32,849 bases of DNA from Parvularculaceae bacterium (GTDB taxonomy: Bacteria > Pseudomonadota > Alphaproteobacteria > Caulobacterales > Parvularculaceae). The DNA lies in assembly GCA_021776435.1 (NCBI GenBank), contig JAJFFW010000059.1:1-32849 (forward strand). Direction: 5' to 3'. A program made the translations under genes and the position numbers. This document shows, one piece after another, positions 7,223 to 15,951 of this stretch. Position 1 is the stretch's first letter. Each line of letters opens with the position of its first letter. The notes under the pieces are model-generated. The model was given only the letters and a program-made list of their open reading frames with translations, searched no databases and was not told where the DNA came from.

Positions 7223-8122
7223 ATGACGCCAGTAGGAACTGATTCTCGCCCTCCCGCAGGATCACCAATAAAAGTTGTCCACACCGTCCAAGCACTCCGC
7301 GTTCAAGTTGATGCATGGAGGTCGAAAGGGCTGAAAATAAGTTTTGTCCCAACAATGGGCGCGCTCCATGCAGGCCATTTATCATTGGTGCGCAAATCAA
7401 CGACAATTGCAGATCGCACCGTGGCTAGTATTTTTATCAACCCAAGACAATTTTCTCCTACGGAAGACCTGGAAACCTATCCGCGCAATGAAGAACATGA
7501 TCTCAAGCAGTTGGCGGCTCAAGGTTGCGATCTTGTCTATGTTCCATCGCGAGACGCGATGTATCCGAAGGGCTACCAGACAAGCATCGTCGTACCCGAA
7601 CTTTCACAAGGCCTTTGCGGGACGTCACGACCTCATTTTTTTGGCGGCGTGGCGACTGTTGTCTGTAAACTCTTAAATCAGTGTCGGCCCGATCTCGCTG
7701 TATTCGGTGAAAAAGATTACCAACAATTGCTGATCATCAAGCGCATGGTGACCGATCTCGATATCGATGTGAAAATCATTGGTTCCGCCATCGTGCGCGA
7801 GAAGGATGGTCTCGCAATGTCTTCACGCAATGCATATTTATCATCACAGGATCGTGCGACAGCGGGACACTTAAATCGCGTTATCGCAGAGGTGGCGCGC
7901 ACTATCGCAAGCGGTGCGCGTGCTGATGAAGCGCTTTGCCGCGGGCGTGCCGCCTTACTGAGTACGGGGTTCCCTTCTATCGATTACATTGAGGTCCGAT
8001 CAGCCGATGACCTCACCCTGCTCGGCCCAGGTGTGATTGATCAACCGGCAAGGGTCTTCGTCGCAACGGTCATTGGCAAAACGCGGCTCATCGACAATTG
8101 GCCAATTGACAAAAACCAATAA
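7223..8122 (+). CDS. panC: Pantothenate synthetase (pantoate--beta-alanine ligase)
   Basis: Cytosolic enzyme of 299 residues that joins pantoate and beta-alanine with ATP to make pantothenate, the precursor of coenzyme A. Diagnostic motifs are PTMGALHAGHLSLV (nucleotide-binding HxGH), INPRQFSPTEDLETYPR, GEKDYQQL and the KMSKS-like MSSRNAYLS. N-terminal IKVVHTVQALR aligns with the usual protein start, so the 16 residues before it are an extension. No better in-frame start is present, and no strong ribosome binding site precedes the ATG. coaX, the next committed enzyme toward CoA, lies 6 kb away in a separate operon. panB is not adjacent. Confidence 0.95.
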   Translation: MTPVGTDSRPPAGSPIKVVHTVQALRVQVDAWRSKGLKISFVPTMGALHAGHLSLVRKSTTIADRTVASIFINPRQFSPTEDLETYPRNEEHDLKQLAAQGCDLVYVPSRDAMYPKGYQTSIVVPELSQGLCGTSRPHFFGGVATVVCKLLNQCRPDLAVFGEKDYQQLLIIKRMVTDLDIDVKIIGSAIVREKDGLAMSSRNAYLSSQDRATAGHLNRVIAEVARTIASGARADEALCRGRAALLSTGFPSIDYIEVRSADDLTLLGPGVIDQPARVFVATVIGKTRLIDNWPIDKNQ

Positions 8123-8173
8123 CACCAAGAGCGTCGAGCGAAAAGTGCGCAACGCTTATCGCCTATATAGGCT

Positions 8174-8605
8174 TTACAAGAGCCCTAAATCTGCCAGTTT
8201 TGCACGCAATTCCGGCGGCGCCTGGCTGGCTTTTAAAGTGCTGAGATCAGAAGGCGCATCTTCTGATCTTAAATAGCGCCAGCCTTGAAATGCACGCCGC
8301 GGCTGCGCCTCAGTCGCCGACAACTCAGGTTCGAGCAGGATCGCACAACGCTTAATCCCGTCACTCCCAGTCACCGGTTCGAACTTCGCGATGCGCTGGC
8401 GGACTAGGATGACGCCTTTAATCACCCAATAGAGCGACCCACCATCAAGGAGCTCACTCATCCGACGCGGCGACATGCGAGTCACATGCTCGCTTACAGC
8501 GCCCCACGCCGTGCCTTTATTCACAGCGACTCGCCGATGAACCCAGTAAGCAAGGTCATCAACAGTCTCCGCGCCGACACAAAGTTTGACGAGATTCAGA
8601 CCCAT
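8174..8605 (-). CDS. DUF1489 family protein
   Basis: Cytosolic protein of 143 residues from a family almost confined to Alphaproteobacteria, with no established function. The start MGLNLVKLCVGAETVDDLAYW is the family's typical opening, and RMSPRRMSELLDGGSLYWVIKG is its conserved centre. AGGGGCGG lies directly before the ATG. It is convergent with panC, and the 51-base gap between them holds only a short GCCTATATAGGC palindrome rather than a clear terminator. The lysozyme-like gene lies 23 bases upstream on the same strand and is probably co-transcribed. Confidence 0.85.
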   Translation of the reverse strand: MGLNLVKLCVGAETVDDLAYWVHRRVAVNKGTAWGAVSEHVTRMSPRRMSELLDGGSLYWVIKGVILVRQRIAKFEPVTGSDGIKRCAILLEPELSATEAQPRRAFQGWRYLRSEDAPSDLSTLKASQAPPELRAKLADLGLL

Positions 8606-8628
8606 CCGCCCCTGATCAATTCTAGTGG

Positions 8629-9600
8629 TTATTTCGCGATGCGCAGTCGCGCCACTTCGCGCGATCGCTGGCGCTTTAGATCATGGCGAGTCGTTCGCTT
8701 AACAAGAATGTACAAAATAAAATAACACATGGCGGCGCCGATCGCGGCCAGCCACATAGGCAGATGTTCAAATAGCACTGCAAAGCGATCGTAGCTCAAG
8801 CCTAACGCCTGTGCGAGACCGGGTAACTCCTGGCCGATCAGCAATACAGCGCCAAGGCCCGTCAGCAAAAACGCCAACAAGCCAGCGAGAATCGCCCCGA
8901 TCGTGACCCCCATATCCGCATGTTCTTCTGCTTTGGAAATAATCATCTTCGTCTGATCGCCAGAGAGCGCCTGAGTCGCAGCAAAAAGCGCACGTGCGCG
9001 CGCAGCCGTTTCTTCCGGTGACAATTGGTTTGTGTCTTCACGGCGCAATGCCTCAAAATCGACAACAGGCATCGCCTTTAATTCCGCGTCGGAAACATAA
9101 TCCAGTTCGCACTCAGGGGCCGGTTGCACATCCGCTGTGGGCACCACCAAAGACGCATCTGTCGGCATAAGAAATAATGACTTCTCAGCTGCGCGGCGAC
9201 GCACCAGCCCGTCCAGCATTACGAGTTCATTGTTGACGCGCGCCTTCGTCCACATTTCAAAAGCCTGAGCCGCAGACAACTTGTCGCCTTCGTTGAGCTT
9301 GCGCAATACAGAGGAACGCCGCCAGTTCTCTTCGCCGATATTGTAAACCAAAGAAACGAGTGCATCATTCTCATTCTGATTAAGAGGCGCGCGAACTGTA
9401 TCAGCAATCAATTGCTCAATCGGTGCGATATCATCTTTAAGAAGACGCTCAGCATCACCTTCGGTGACGCTCATTCCATGGCGAGCCGTTGAGGTATGAC
9501 CGTAGCCGACAGTCCACTGCTCACTGGGCGCATAATGGGCCGACATACGCAGCCCCTCATAGCCCTTGATCAGATTAAGACCTGTCTCTCCCGTTTTCAT
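8629..9600 (-). CDS. GH24 lysozyme-like protein with C-terminal membrane segments
   Basis: 323 residues. The N-terminal domain (about 1-145) is a phage-type GH24 lysozyme fold: LIKGYEGLR with the catalytic Glu15, WTVGYGHTS with Thr30, then NQNENDALVSLVYNIGE and RRRAAEKSLFL. The second catalytic position, Asp or Cys nine residues after the Glu, is Ala24 here. A linker rich in acidic residues follows, then two hydrophobic helices at about 230-256 and 281-300, and a basic tail. There is no N-terminal signal or anchor, so the lysozyme domain may face the cytoplasm unless exported by holin-like action. No phage genes surround it. Peptidoglycan hydrolase is the family activity, but it may be inactive or regulatory here. 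Confidence 0.8.
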   Translation of the reverse strand: MKTGETGLNLIKGYEGLRMSAHYAPSEQWTVGYGHTSTARHGMSVTEGDAERLLKDDIAPIEQLIADTVRAPLNQNENDALVSLVYNIGEENWRRSSVLRKLNEGDKLSAAQAFEMWTKARVNNELVMLDGLVRRRAAEKSLFLMPTDASLVVPTADVQPAPECELDYVSDAELKAMPVVDFEALRREDTNQLSPEETAARARALFAATQALSGDQTKMIISKAEEHADMGVTIGAILAGLLAFLLTGLGAVLLIGQELPGLAQALGLSYDRFAVLFEHLPMWLAAIGAAMCYFILYILVKRTTRHDLKRQRSREVARLRIAK

Positions 9601-10129
9601 GGCGGCAACCCGATCCCCTCGTTATGCCAAATTCACACAGCCTGCGTCGTCACTTGCAGACAACTCCATACCTCCACTGTCGAGAGAAAGCGCCTTGGAA
9701 AGCCCCTTCTCCGCCAGCGCCACCGGCCCACAGCTTACCCTCAAGCTGCGATAACCAACTATTTAGCACGCTAGGCCGCCCTTGTGTAGGCGCAAAGGTC
9801 CCTCAGGTTTTTCGGACTCACGGCCTGCTGTTTCAGACTGGTACACGCAGGATAGCAAATGTGACCACAGGGCGCTCAAATTCCGCCTGAAACCGCATCC
9901 GAGAAACCCTCGTTGCGGCCATTTTCAGTCATTGAAGCCGCTCAGAGAGCCTTTCTTATTGCCCATCGACTGGTTTTTTAGCTACGGCGGGCACTGCACC
10001 GTCGAATGGCATGATAATTGGTTCTATTTCGCTATGCGTGGGCCCGGCTTGCTCGGACGAGCCCCCGTGTAGCGGTGGGAATAAGCGCTTCGCTATTAGG
10101 AATTAGACCGGGCAAGCAGGGTGACGCAA
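9601..10129. other. 529-base stretch without a recognisable gene
   Basis: Reading frames on both strands are short and lack recognisable motifs or ribosome binding sites. Local stem-forming sequences occur near 10040-10075 but without a T tract. A weak sigma-54-like site is noted separately. No tRNA or known small RNA was recognised. Confidence 0.5.
10007..10021 (+). promoter_or_regulatory. Weak sigma-54-like promoter candidate upstream of the PEP-CTERM gene
   Basis: TGGCAT-N5-TTGG resembles the -24/-12 consensus TGGCAC-N5-TTGC, with correct spacing but the -12 C replaced by G. It lies about 110 bases before the PEP-CTERM N-terminal piece. Sigma-54 control of PEP-CTERM genes is known in other bacteria, which is the only reason to list this imperfect match. 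Confidence 0.2.
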
Positions 10130-10348
10130 ATGTTAGGCAATGGAATGGCAAATATTGTCGCCGCAATCATCATCGCCGCAGCGCTTCTATGGAGTGGGGG
10201 CTTCGGTCAATCCCGCACATCGGATGTAACGGAAGATGAGTTTGCGCGGTTTTACGCACGGGCGGTGGGTGACATCCGCAATGACATCGTAGTGAATTGT
10301 GGGTGTTGCGGTGACGGGTCCGGGGGGGCCAAAAAAGGTTCTTTTTAG
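10130..10348 (+). CDS. N-terminal piece of a probable frameshifted PEP-CTERM protein
   Basis: About 72 residues. A hydrophobic N-terminal segment (ANIVAAIIIAAALLWSGGFG) looks like a signal peptide or anchor. A polar region follows, with an unusual CGCC motif and a Gly-rich end that stops just after seven G and six A bases in a row. AGGGTG lies six bases before the ATG; a GTG three codons further upstream is an alternative start. The next frame opens at 10315, before this one ends, and encodes a PEP-CTERM tail. The simplest reading is that the two were one secreted protein of roughly 190 residues, now broken by a one-base change in a homopolymer. As a stand-alone gene it is unrecognised. Confidence 0.5.
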   Translation: MLGNGMANIVAAIIIAAALLWSGGFGQSRTSDVTEDEFARFYARAVGDIRNDIVVNCGCCGDGSGGAKKGSF

Positions 10349-10503
10349 GAGCCCGCCCCGTTCCGACCCGGATCGCCGGTTATAAACCCGGCCTTCCGAC
10401 CGAAACGCGGCGGGCGCCAGAACTCCTCACCAAAGAGGCTCTTGTCGTTCCGGAACCACCGGTTGTTACAGACGAGCGCGTATTTCCTCCGGCGCGACCA
10501 ATC

Positions 10504-10692
10504 GTGCTGCCGGGACCGTTTTTCCTGGGACCACCGCCAATACTCGTCGTTCCGCCGACGGAGGAGCCGCCTATCGATGTGCCGGAGCCAGCCACATTGT
10601 TCATACTTCTTCTTGGCCTCACGATGCTTTATTTCGGCCAGACCGCAATTTTCAGACGTCGCCAAGGATATGACGGAAAAATGAGCGGCTAA
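10504..10692 (+). CDS. C-terminal piece carrying a PEP-CTERM sorting signal
   Basis: The last 35 residues read DVPEPATLFILLLGLTMLYFG followed by an RRR-containing tail. That is the full PEP-CTERM signal: the PEP motif, a hydrophobic helix and a basic end recognised by exosortase. The segment before it is strongly Pro-rich (PPPILVVPPTEEPP). The listed start is a GTG without a ribosome binding site, and the same frame is open back to 10315 with coding-like Pro-rich sequence and no start codon. The piece therefore lacks its own signal peptide and most likely belongs to the preceding frame, joined across the G7/A6 tract. Exosortase is not encoded in this window. Confidence 0.6.
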   Translation: MLPGPFFLGPPPILVVPPTEEPPIDVPEPATLFILLLGLTMLYFGQTAIFRRRQGYDGKMSG

Positions 10693-10737
10693 AACTTTCG
10701 TCGCTCTCGATAAACAGTCACTTGCTCTGCTATGAGG

Positions 10738-10757
10738 CCGGCCCCTTCGAGGGCCGG
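10738..10757. terminator. Hairpin between the convergent PEP-CTERM and mgtE genes
   Basis: Seven-base perfect stem CCGGCCC/GGGCCGG with a six-base loop, followed by TTT on the plus strand. It sits 46 bases after the plus-strand stop and about 20 bases from the mgtE stop. The T tract is short, so it is a moderate terminator that may act on both strands. Confidence 0.5.
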
Positions 10758-10775
10758 TTTCGTATCAAGGTGTGA

Positions 10776-12233
10776 CTACATCAGCACCAGGGCGGCCAGA
10801 CCGAGAAAAACGAAAAACCCCACGACATCCGTAACAGTTGTGACGAAGACCGCCGAAGAGACAGCGGGATCCGCTCCAGCACGCTGCAAGCTTATCGGGA
10901 TGAGAATGCCAGCAATGCCGCCAGCTAATAAATTAATAATCATGGCGACACCGACAACCAGGCCTAATTGCAATGCAGCAGATCCATTCTGAGCCCCGGT
11001 CGTCCAATAATACCAGACGCCTGATAAGACTCCGAGCATGAGCGCGAATAAAACGCCGTTCACACCGCCAACCAGTGTTTCTCGCCAGATAATTCTCGCC
11101 GCATTCGACGGCGTCAGATCTTTTGTTGCGAGCGAACGTACTGCCACAGTGAGCGTTTGCGTACCCGCATTTCCACCCATCGACGCAACGATAGGCATCA
11201 AAACAGCGAGCGCGACGATCTGCTCAATGGCGCCGCCAAACAGCGCAATCACCAGAGAAGCGAGAATCGCCGTCGCCAGATTGACCGCGAGCCACGAAAA
11301 CCGCGAACGGACGGTCTCCAACACAGAGTCAGACAGGCCTGTATCCGCTTCAACCCCTGCCAACGCCAGCATATCTTCATGAGTTTCTTCGTGAACAATT
11401 TCAACAACGTCATCAACCGTGATCATGCCGACGAGTCGCTGCGCATCGTCGACCACAGGGGCTGAAATCAGGTTATATTGCTCAAATAAATAAGCGACTT
11501 CTTCCTGATCCAGGCCGACCGGTATGCGCTTAACGTTCTGATCCGTCATAATGTCTTTAATGACGGTATCGCGTTTCGACCTCAGAATTGTTGAAAGAGG
11601 TACGACCCCGACGGGCTTAAAGGACGGGTCGACTACAAAAACTTCATAAAACCGATCCGGGAGTTCATCGGCGCCTCTGAGGCGATCGATAATTTGTCCA
11701 ATGGTCCAGTAAGCGGGGGCGGCAAAAACCTCCCGTTGCATCAAACGACCCGCGCTATCCTCTCCGTACTCAAGCGCAGCGCGAACCGCCATGCGTTCCG
11801 TAACGGGAACTTCGGCGAGAATCTCGGCGCGTTTCTTTTCGTCGAGATCCTCAAGGATAAAAGTGGCGTCGTCTGTTTCGAGTTCCGTAACCGCTTCCGC
11901 GACCTTGTGGGGCGCCATCGCGCCAACAACATCTTCGAGCAGATCGTGCTCAAGCTCCGCCAGCACGTCCGGATCAAGTCCGCCGTCGAGCAATTCAATC
12001 AGCCGCGACCGATCGTCATCGCTCAGCAAACCAAGAAGATCAGCCATATCCGCCGGATGAAGGCCTTCACAAAGCTTGGCCGCCGCCGCTGCTTCTCCGC
12101 CCTCAATGGAGCCGGACACAGCTCGCACAAAAGCTGTTGTCAGCGTCTGATCTTTGGCGAACTGATTTTCGACCTCCGGAAGCGTACCTTCGGAAGGAGG
12201 AATACTCTCATCGATGGAAGTCGGCTCGTTCAT
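10776..12233 (-). CDS. mgtE: MgtE family magnesium transporter
   Basis: Inner-membrane Mg2+ channel of about 485 residues, typical family length. An N-terminal helical superhelix domain (FVRAVSGSIEGG ... LHPADMADLLGLL) is followed by two CBS domains (IMTDQNVKRIP, YNLISAPVVDDAQRLVGMITVDDVVEIV) and five membrane helices with the conserved pore segment MGGNAGTQTLTVAVR. The N and CBS domains normally close the pore when cytosolic Mg2+ is high. ATG is chosen as start; a TTG two codons upstream is equally possible, and neither has a strong ribosome binding site. It is the last gene of the minus-strand block, 184 bases after DUF1467, where alphaproteobacteria often have proS (inference from memory). 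Confidence 0.95.
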   Translation of the reverse strand: MNEPTSIDESIPPSEGTLPEVENQFAKDQTLTTAFVRAVSGSIEGGEAAAAAKLCEGLHPADMADLLGLLSDDDRSRLIELLDGGLDPDVLAELEHDLLEDVVGAMAPHKVAEAVTELETDDATFILEDLDEKKRAEILAEVPVTERMAVRAALEYGEDSAGRLMQREVFAAPAYWTIGQIIDRLRGADELPDRFYEVFVVDPSFKPVGVVPLSTILRSKRDTVIKDIMTDQNVKRIPVGLDQEEVAYLFEQYNLISAPVVDDAQRLVGMITVDDVVEIVHEETHEDMLALAGVEADTGLSDSVLETVRSRFSWLAVNLATAILASLVIALFGGAIEQIVALAVLMPIVASMGGNAGTQTLTVAVRSLATKDLTPSNAARIIWRETLVGGVNGVLFALMLGVLSGVWYYWTTGAQNGSAALQLGLVVGVAMIINLLAGGIAGILIPISLQRAGADPAVSSAVFVTTVTDVVGFFVFLGLAALVLM

Positions 12234-12417
12234 CGACAAACACTCGCCCAGTGGAAAGTTTCGGGGGAAGTTCGAACTCAGTAGCTAGGGCAAGCTGCAT
12301 CCCATAGGCAAGATCCAAAGGTGAGTCGCCATATATTTTTCACGATTTCTTTCCGCATTCGATACGTTCGCATGGCGTCGCCGCGTCCCGGACCTGTTTT
12401 TCCCGTTATAGCTGGAA

Positions 12418-12663
12418 TTAGTCTCGAAAATTGACGACACCACTCAAAATGACGCCAATCGTGATTGCCGAGAGCACAGACGCAACGACAGTCGTCATGA
12501 TGACTTTCTTTTTAAGGTTGGGGGCGACGGGGGCGCCAGGGTCTGCACCTTTAACGCCGTCTTCCTCTCCCTCCCAACGTCCGGTGACACCTATCGGCAG
12601 CATCGCAAAAAACACCAGCCACCAGATAATAATGAAGACTACAACAGCACTGAAGGGATTCAT
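12418..12663 (-). CDS. DUF1467 family small membrane protein
   Basis: 81 residues with two membrane helices (SAVVVFIIIWWLVFFAMLPIG and the C-terminal VASVLSAITIGVILSGVV) joined by a polar loop with the typical GVTGRWEGE segment. This alphaproteobacterial family has no assigned function and is usually found next to rnj. The ATG overlaps the rnj stop codon by four bases, so translation is probably coupled. Identification rests on this sequence pattern and position. Confidence 0.85.
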   Translation of the reverse strand: MNPFSAVVVFIIIWWLVFFAMLPIGVTGRWEGEEDGVKGADPGAPVAPNLKKKVIMTTVVASVLSAITIGVILSGVVNFRD

Positions 12664-14327
12664 CGCTCGGTCCTATGAATGATAATCGATAGGACAGAGC
12701 GTTTGCCCCAGACCGACGTCAATCGATTACGAACAGCCCTGCGCACAGCAATCTCGACGGCGGCGTCATCAAGACGTTTCTTCTCACTAAGGTGGGAGAT
12801 CGCGTCTTCGGCGTCGTCTTCCAGAAGCATAGAGATTGATCCGCCCTCTTCAGTCTCAGCCGGAGCGCCAAATAACATCGCCACGGCTGGCCCCGCCATC
12901 CTGCCCCTCTCATCGAGAACCAACGAAATCGCCACATAACCGCCAAAAGATAACTTCCGACGCTCCCGCATCGGCGATGAACCTTCGGGTAACAAACGAA
13001 CGCCATCAAGATAGAGCCGGCCAGCCGGTACTTCATCAATGACCTCAGGCTTGCCAGGCGCCAATCTGATAAGGTCGCCGTTACGCGGTGCTATTGCATG
13101 GACCGCCCCTAGCTCTTTTGCAAAATCGGCGTGCTCTTCGAGATGGCGAGCTTCGCCATGGACAGGTATTGCAATGCGGGGGCGCGCCCACTCATACATT
13201 TTCCGCAACTCATCCCTGCACGGATGACCAGAAACATGAATAAATTCATCCTTTTCCGTAATCACCTTCACACCTTGATCGACAAGTTCATTTTGGAGGG
13301 AATAAATATCGCGCTCATTACCGGGGATAATCTTGGAAGAAAAAATAACCGTATCGCCTGGTGAAAGGGCAATATCGGGGTGGTCATCACGGGCAATACG
13401 CCCAAGCGCCGCCCGGGACTCTCCCTGACTTCCCGTACACAGATAGAGAATATTTTCTCGCGGCAGGAAACCGGCTTGCTCAGGAGCGACAAATTCGAGA
13501 CCTTCCGGCAAAAGCCCGGTTTCACGCGAAACGTCTACGATACGAAGCATGGACCGCCCGAGCAGACACACACTGCGGTCCGCCGCCTTCGCCGCTTCAC
13601 AGATCGACACCACGCGTGAAACGTTAGACGCGAAGGTGGTCACCGCCACCCTGCCCTCTTGTTTGGCGATAAGCGCCGTAAGCGAGTCTTTTACACCCGC
13701 TTCTGAACCCGACTCCCCATCCGACAAAACATTCGTCGAATCACAAACCATTGCCAGCAATCCGTCATCCCCTAACTTTTTGATCGTCGTATCATCAGGT
13801 GTCGGTCCGAGAGTGGGAGTCGAATCTATCTTCCAGTCGCCTGTATGAAACGCTGTGCCAAGCGCCGTTCTGACAATGACGCCATTGGGTTCGGGTATGG
13901 AATGAGTGAGGGTCACATATTCAAGATCAAATGGGCCAAGCGTAAATCGCGCGCCCATGTCAATGATGTTCAAGTTCGCATCACTCAGCCCCTTTTCTTC
14001 GAGCTTACGACGCACCAATGAGGCGGTAAAAGGCGTGGCGTAGATCGGGCAATCAAACTGGGGCGCTAATAATGCCACGGCGCCAATATGATCTTCGTGG
14101 CCATGAGTCAGTAACAGCCCTAAAAGGCGATCCTTTTCTTCGATGATATAAGATGGGTCTGGGCAGATCAGATCGACACCCGGCGTTCTCGCATCTCCGA
14201 ACAGCACCCCACAATCTATCATAATCCATTGGCGCGCGTGGGCGGGACCGAACCCGTAAAGATTCATGTTCATGCCAATTTCGCCAGACCCACCCAGCGG
14301 CAGGAACACAAATTCATCTTTTTTCAC
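12660..14327 (-). CDS. rnj: Ribonuclease J
   Basis: Metallo-beta-lactamase/beta-CASP RNase of 555 residues, cytosolic, with 5'-3' exonuclease and endonuclease activity in mRNA decay and rRNA maturation. The zinc motif HGHEDH lies at about residues 75-80, followed by FHTGDWKID, the beta-CASP block (CDSTNVLSDGESGSE, TTFASNVSRV) and PVHGEARHL. The C-terminal domain ends in VWGKRSVLSIIIHR. The start is GTG with AAGGGG six bases upstream, inside the coaX stop region. It lies two bases after coaX and overlaps DUF1467, all in one operon with birA and nuoN. Confidence 0.95.
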   Translation of the reverse strand: MKKDEFVFLPLGGSGEIGMNMNLYGFGPAHARQWIMIDCGVLFGDARTPGVDLICPDPSYIIEEKDRLLGLLLTHGHEDHIGAVALLAPQFDCPIYATPFTASLVRRKLEEKGLSDANLNIIDMGARFTLGPFDLEYVTLTHSIPEPNGVIVRTALGTAFHTGDWKIDSTPTLGPTPDDTTIKKLGDDGLLAMVCDSTNVLSDGESGSEAGVKDSLTALIAKQEGRVAVTTFASNVSRVVSICEAAKAADRSVCLLGRSMLRIVDVSRETGLLPEGLEFVAPEQAGFLPRENILYLCTGSQGESRAALGRIARDDHPDIALSPGDTVIFSSKIIPGNERDIYSLQNELVDQGVKVITEKDEFIHVSGHPCRDELRKMYEWARPRIAIPVHGEARHLEEHADFAKELGAVHAIAPRNGDLIRLAPGKPEVIDEVPAGRLYLDGVRLLPEGSSPMRERRKLSFGGYVAISLVLDERGRMAGPAVAMLFGAPAETEEGGSISMLLEDDAEDAISHLSEKKRLDDAAVEIAVRRAVRNRLTSVWGKRSVLSIIIHRTER

Positions 14328-14329
14328 TA

Positions 14330-15112
14330 TTACCCCTTGGCCTCAGAGACCTTGATGCGTCGATGAATTTCGAGTAGGCCACGGATCGTCAGCTCACTGT
14401 CAAAAATATCGATGCAGTCTGTGGCGCCGTCAAACAAGGCGGCAATGCCCCCCGTGGCGACGACCTTAATCGGTTGTGGATATTCATTTTTGATACGCTC
14501 AACCAGCCCTTCAATCAGACTGATATAGCCCCAGAAAACACCTGACTGCATCGCACCCACCGTATCCGTCCCAATCACAGAGGACGGACGTTCGATCGCA
14601 ATGCGCGGCAGCCGCGCCGCTGCTTCATGCAGCGCCTGCATGGAAAGATTGATGCCTGGCGCTATGATACCGCCTTCAAATCCGCCATCGGCGCCAACAA
14701 TGTCGAAATTGGTCGCCGTACCAGAATCAACAACGATCAGCGGCCCGCCATGGGCGGCATAGGCGCCGACAGCATTGACGAGCCGGTCGGCGCCAGCCTC
14801 TGACGGCTTGGGAATGCGCACCTCAACGCCAGGAATATTATGGGGACCGACAACAAACGGCTCACATCCAAAATATCTCCGGGAAAGATTTCGAAAATGA
14901 AACAGAGATTGAGGAACAACATTCGAAATGATGCAATCATTGACTTCAGTCAACGCGTGCCCGGCCATCGTCATTAATTGCGAGAGCCAAACGGCGTATT
15001 CGTCAGCAGTCCGGACACTGGATGTCGACGTGCGCCATTGCGCAATCGTCTTATCCCCATCGCAAAGGGCGATGACCGAATTTGTATTTCCCACATCAAT
15101 CGCTAAAAGCAT
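14330..15112 (-). CDS. coaX: Type III pantothenate kinase
   Basis: 260 residues, ASKHA-fold kinase that phosphorylates pantothenate in the first step of coenzyme A synthesis and is insensitive to CoA feedback. Visible motifs: [14 protein letters not shown] (phosphate 1, from residue 6), [26 protein letters not shown] (phosphate 2) and [18 protein letters not shown], with [11 protein letters not shown] near the end. AGAGGATAGGCG lies before the ATG. An 89-base gap separates it from birA, and two bases separate it from rnj. Its substrate is the product of PanC, encoded elsewhere in this window. Confidence 0.95.
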   Translation of the reverse strand: MLLAIDVGNTNSVIALCDGDKTIAQWRTSTSSVRTADEYAVWLSQLMTMAGHALTEVNDCIISNVVPQSLFHFRNLSRRYFGCEPFVVGPHNIPGVEVRIPKPSEAGADRLVNAVGAYAAHGGPLIVVDSGTATNFDIVGADGGFEGGIIAPGINLSMQALHEAAARLPRIAIERPSSVIGTDTVGAMQSGVFWGYISLIEGLVERIKNEYPQPIKVVATGGIAALFDGATDCIDIFDSELTIRGLLEIHRRIKVSEAKG

Positions 15113-15201
15113 CGCCTATCCTCTAAACCTCTCATGCACAGTTACGGGCGAACTGCACACAATGTATCGTTTATGAAACGAGCATACTGCATATCGTAAC
15201 A

Positions 15202-15948
15202 TTACGCGCGCGGCTTCGTAAAAAACACATCCCCCGCAGCGATAACCCGCCTGTGATCACCCATACGCAAAATGAGCCCTCCTGAGGGGTCGATGTCTTC
15301 GAATACACCTTTCAGATCCTGACCCGGCAACCGCACTGTAATCCTCTGGCCCCGACCAGCAGCATATTCAAGCCAGGCTTCTCGTACGGGTGCGAAACCC
15401 TGATCAAGCCAAACCTTCCTCCAGGTGTTCATCCGGTCGTCTAATGTATCCAGCAATGCCATGGGAGAAGGCGGCGCGGACCCGTCCAACGCGTCAATGA
15501 GGCGTGCAGATTGATAGGAAACATCCTCAGGTTTTGAAATGATGTTGATGCCAATACCCAATGCGATCATGCGCCCCGCCGGAGTATCAAGAAGCTCAGG
15601 CAAGATCCCCGCGACCTTCCCGCCATTGAGTAAGACATCATTGGGCCATTTGAGAGTGAGCGCCACGCGGGGTATGTGCGCCCGTATCGCCTCAGCCACC
15701 GCAATCGCCGCAACAAATGAAATCTGCCCTGCGTCTTCAATTAACCCGTCCGGTTCGATTAGCAATGTCGCGGCAAAATCGCCCTCAGCCTGAATCCAAC
15801 GGCGTCCTCGACGGCCATATCCTGCGGTCTGGCGCAACGCGACAATCCATAATGGCCCACGGGCTCCGGTGTTCGCGCGTCGTTTGGCTTCCAGATTTGT
15901 TGAGTCTATCGTTTCGAAGAGTTCGACTGATGAAAACCGTTTTGGCAC
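15202..15948 (-). CDS. birA: Biotin--[acetyl-CoA-carboxylase] ligase, monofunctional
   Basis: Cytosolic enzyme of 248 residues that activates biotin with ATP and attaches it to carboxylase carrier domains. FETIDSTNLEAKR, the biotinyl-AMP loop GYGRRGRRW, LTLKWPNDVLLNGGKVAGIL and GIGINI are all present, with a C-terminal domain containing GVFEDIDPSGGLIL. The N-terminal helix-turn-helix of the E. coli repressor form is missing, so this is ligase only. The start is GTG, three bases after the nuoN stop, without a clear ribosome binding site, which suggests coupling. This placement behind nuoN is common in Alphaproteobacteria. Confidence 0.93.
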   Translation of the reverse strand: MPKRFSSVELFETIDSTNLEAKRRANTGARGPLWIVALRQTAGYGRRGRRWIQAEGDFAATLLIEPDGLIEDAGQISFVAAIAVAEAIRAHIPRVALTLKWPNDVLLNGGKVAGILPELLDTPAGRMIALGIGINIISKPEDVSYQSARLIDALDGSAPPSPMALLDTLDDRMNTWRKVWLDQGFAPVREAWLEYAAGRGQRITVRLPGQDLKGVFEDIDPSGGLILRMGDHRRVIAAGDVFFTKPRA

Positions 15949-15951
15949 GGA

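Noticed and set aside
9601-10129. tRNA or small-RNA gene in the long gap
   Set aside because: T-loop-like words occur near 9870 and hairpins near 10040-10075, but no cloverleaf or known RNA signature could be assembled.
10316-10348. Programmed -1 ribosomal frameshift in the PEP-CTERM gene
   Set aside because: Codon phasing (GCC AAA AAA GGT) does not form a canonical slippery heptamer; mutation, phase variation or sequencing error is simpler.
10345-10665. Minus-strand Gly/Ser-rich and Arg-rich frames opposite the PEP-CTERM piece
   Set aside because: They are antisense shadows of the Pro-rich plus-strand frame, which carries the recognisable sorting signal.
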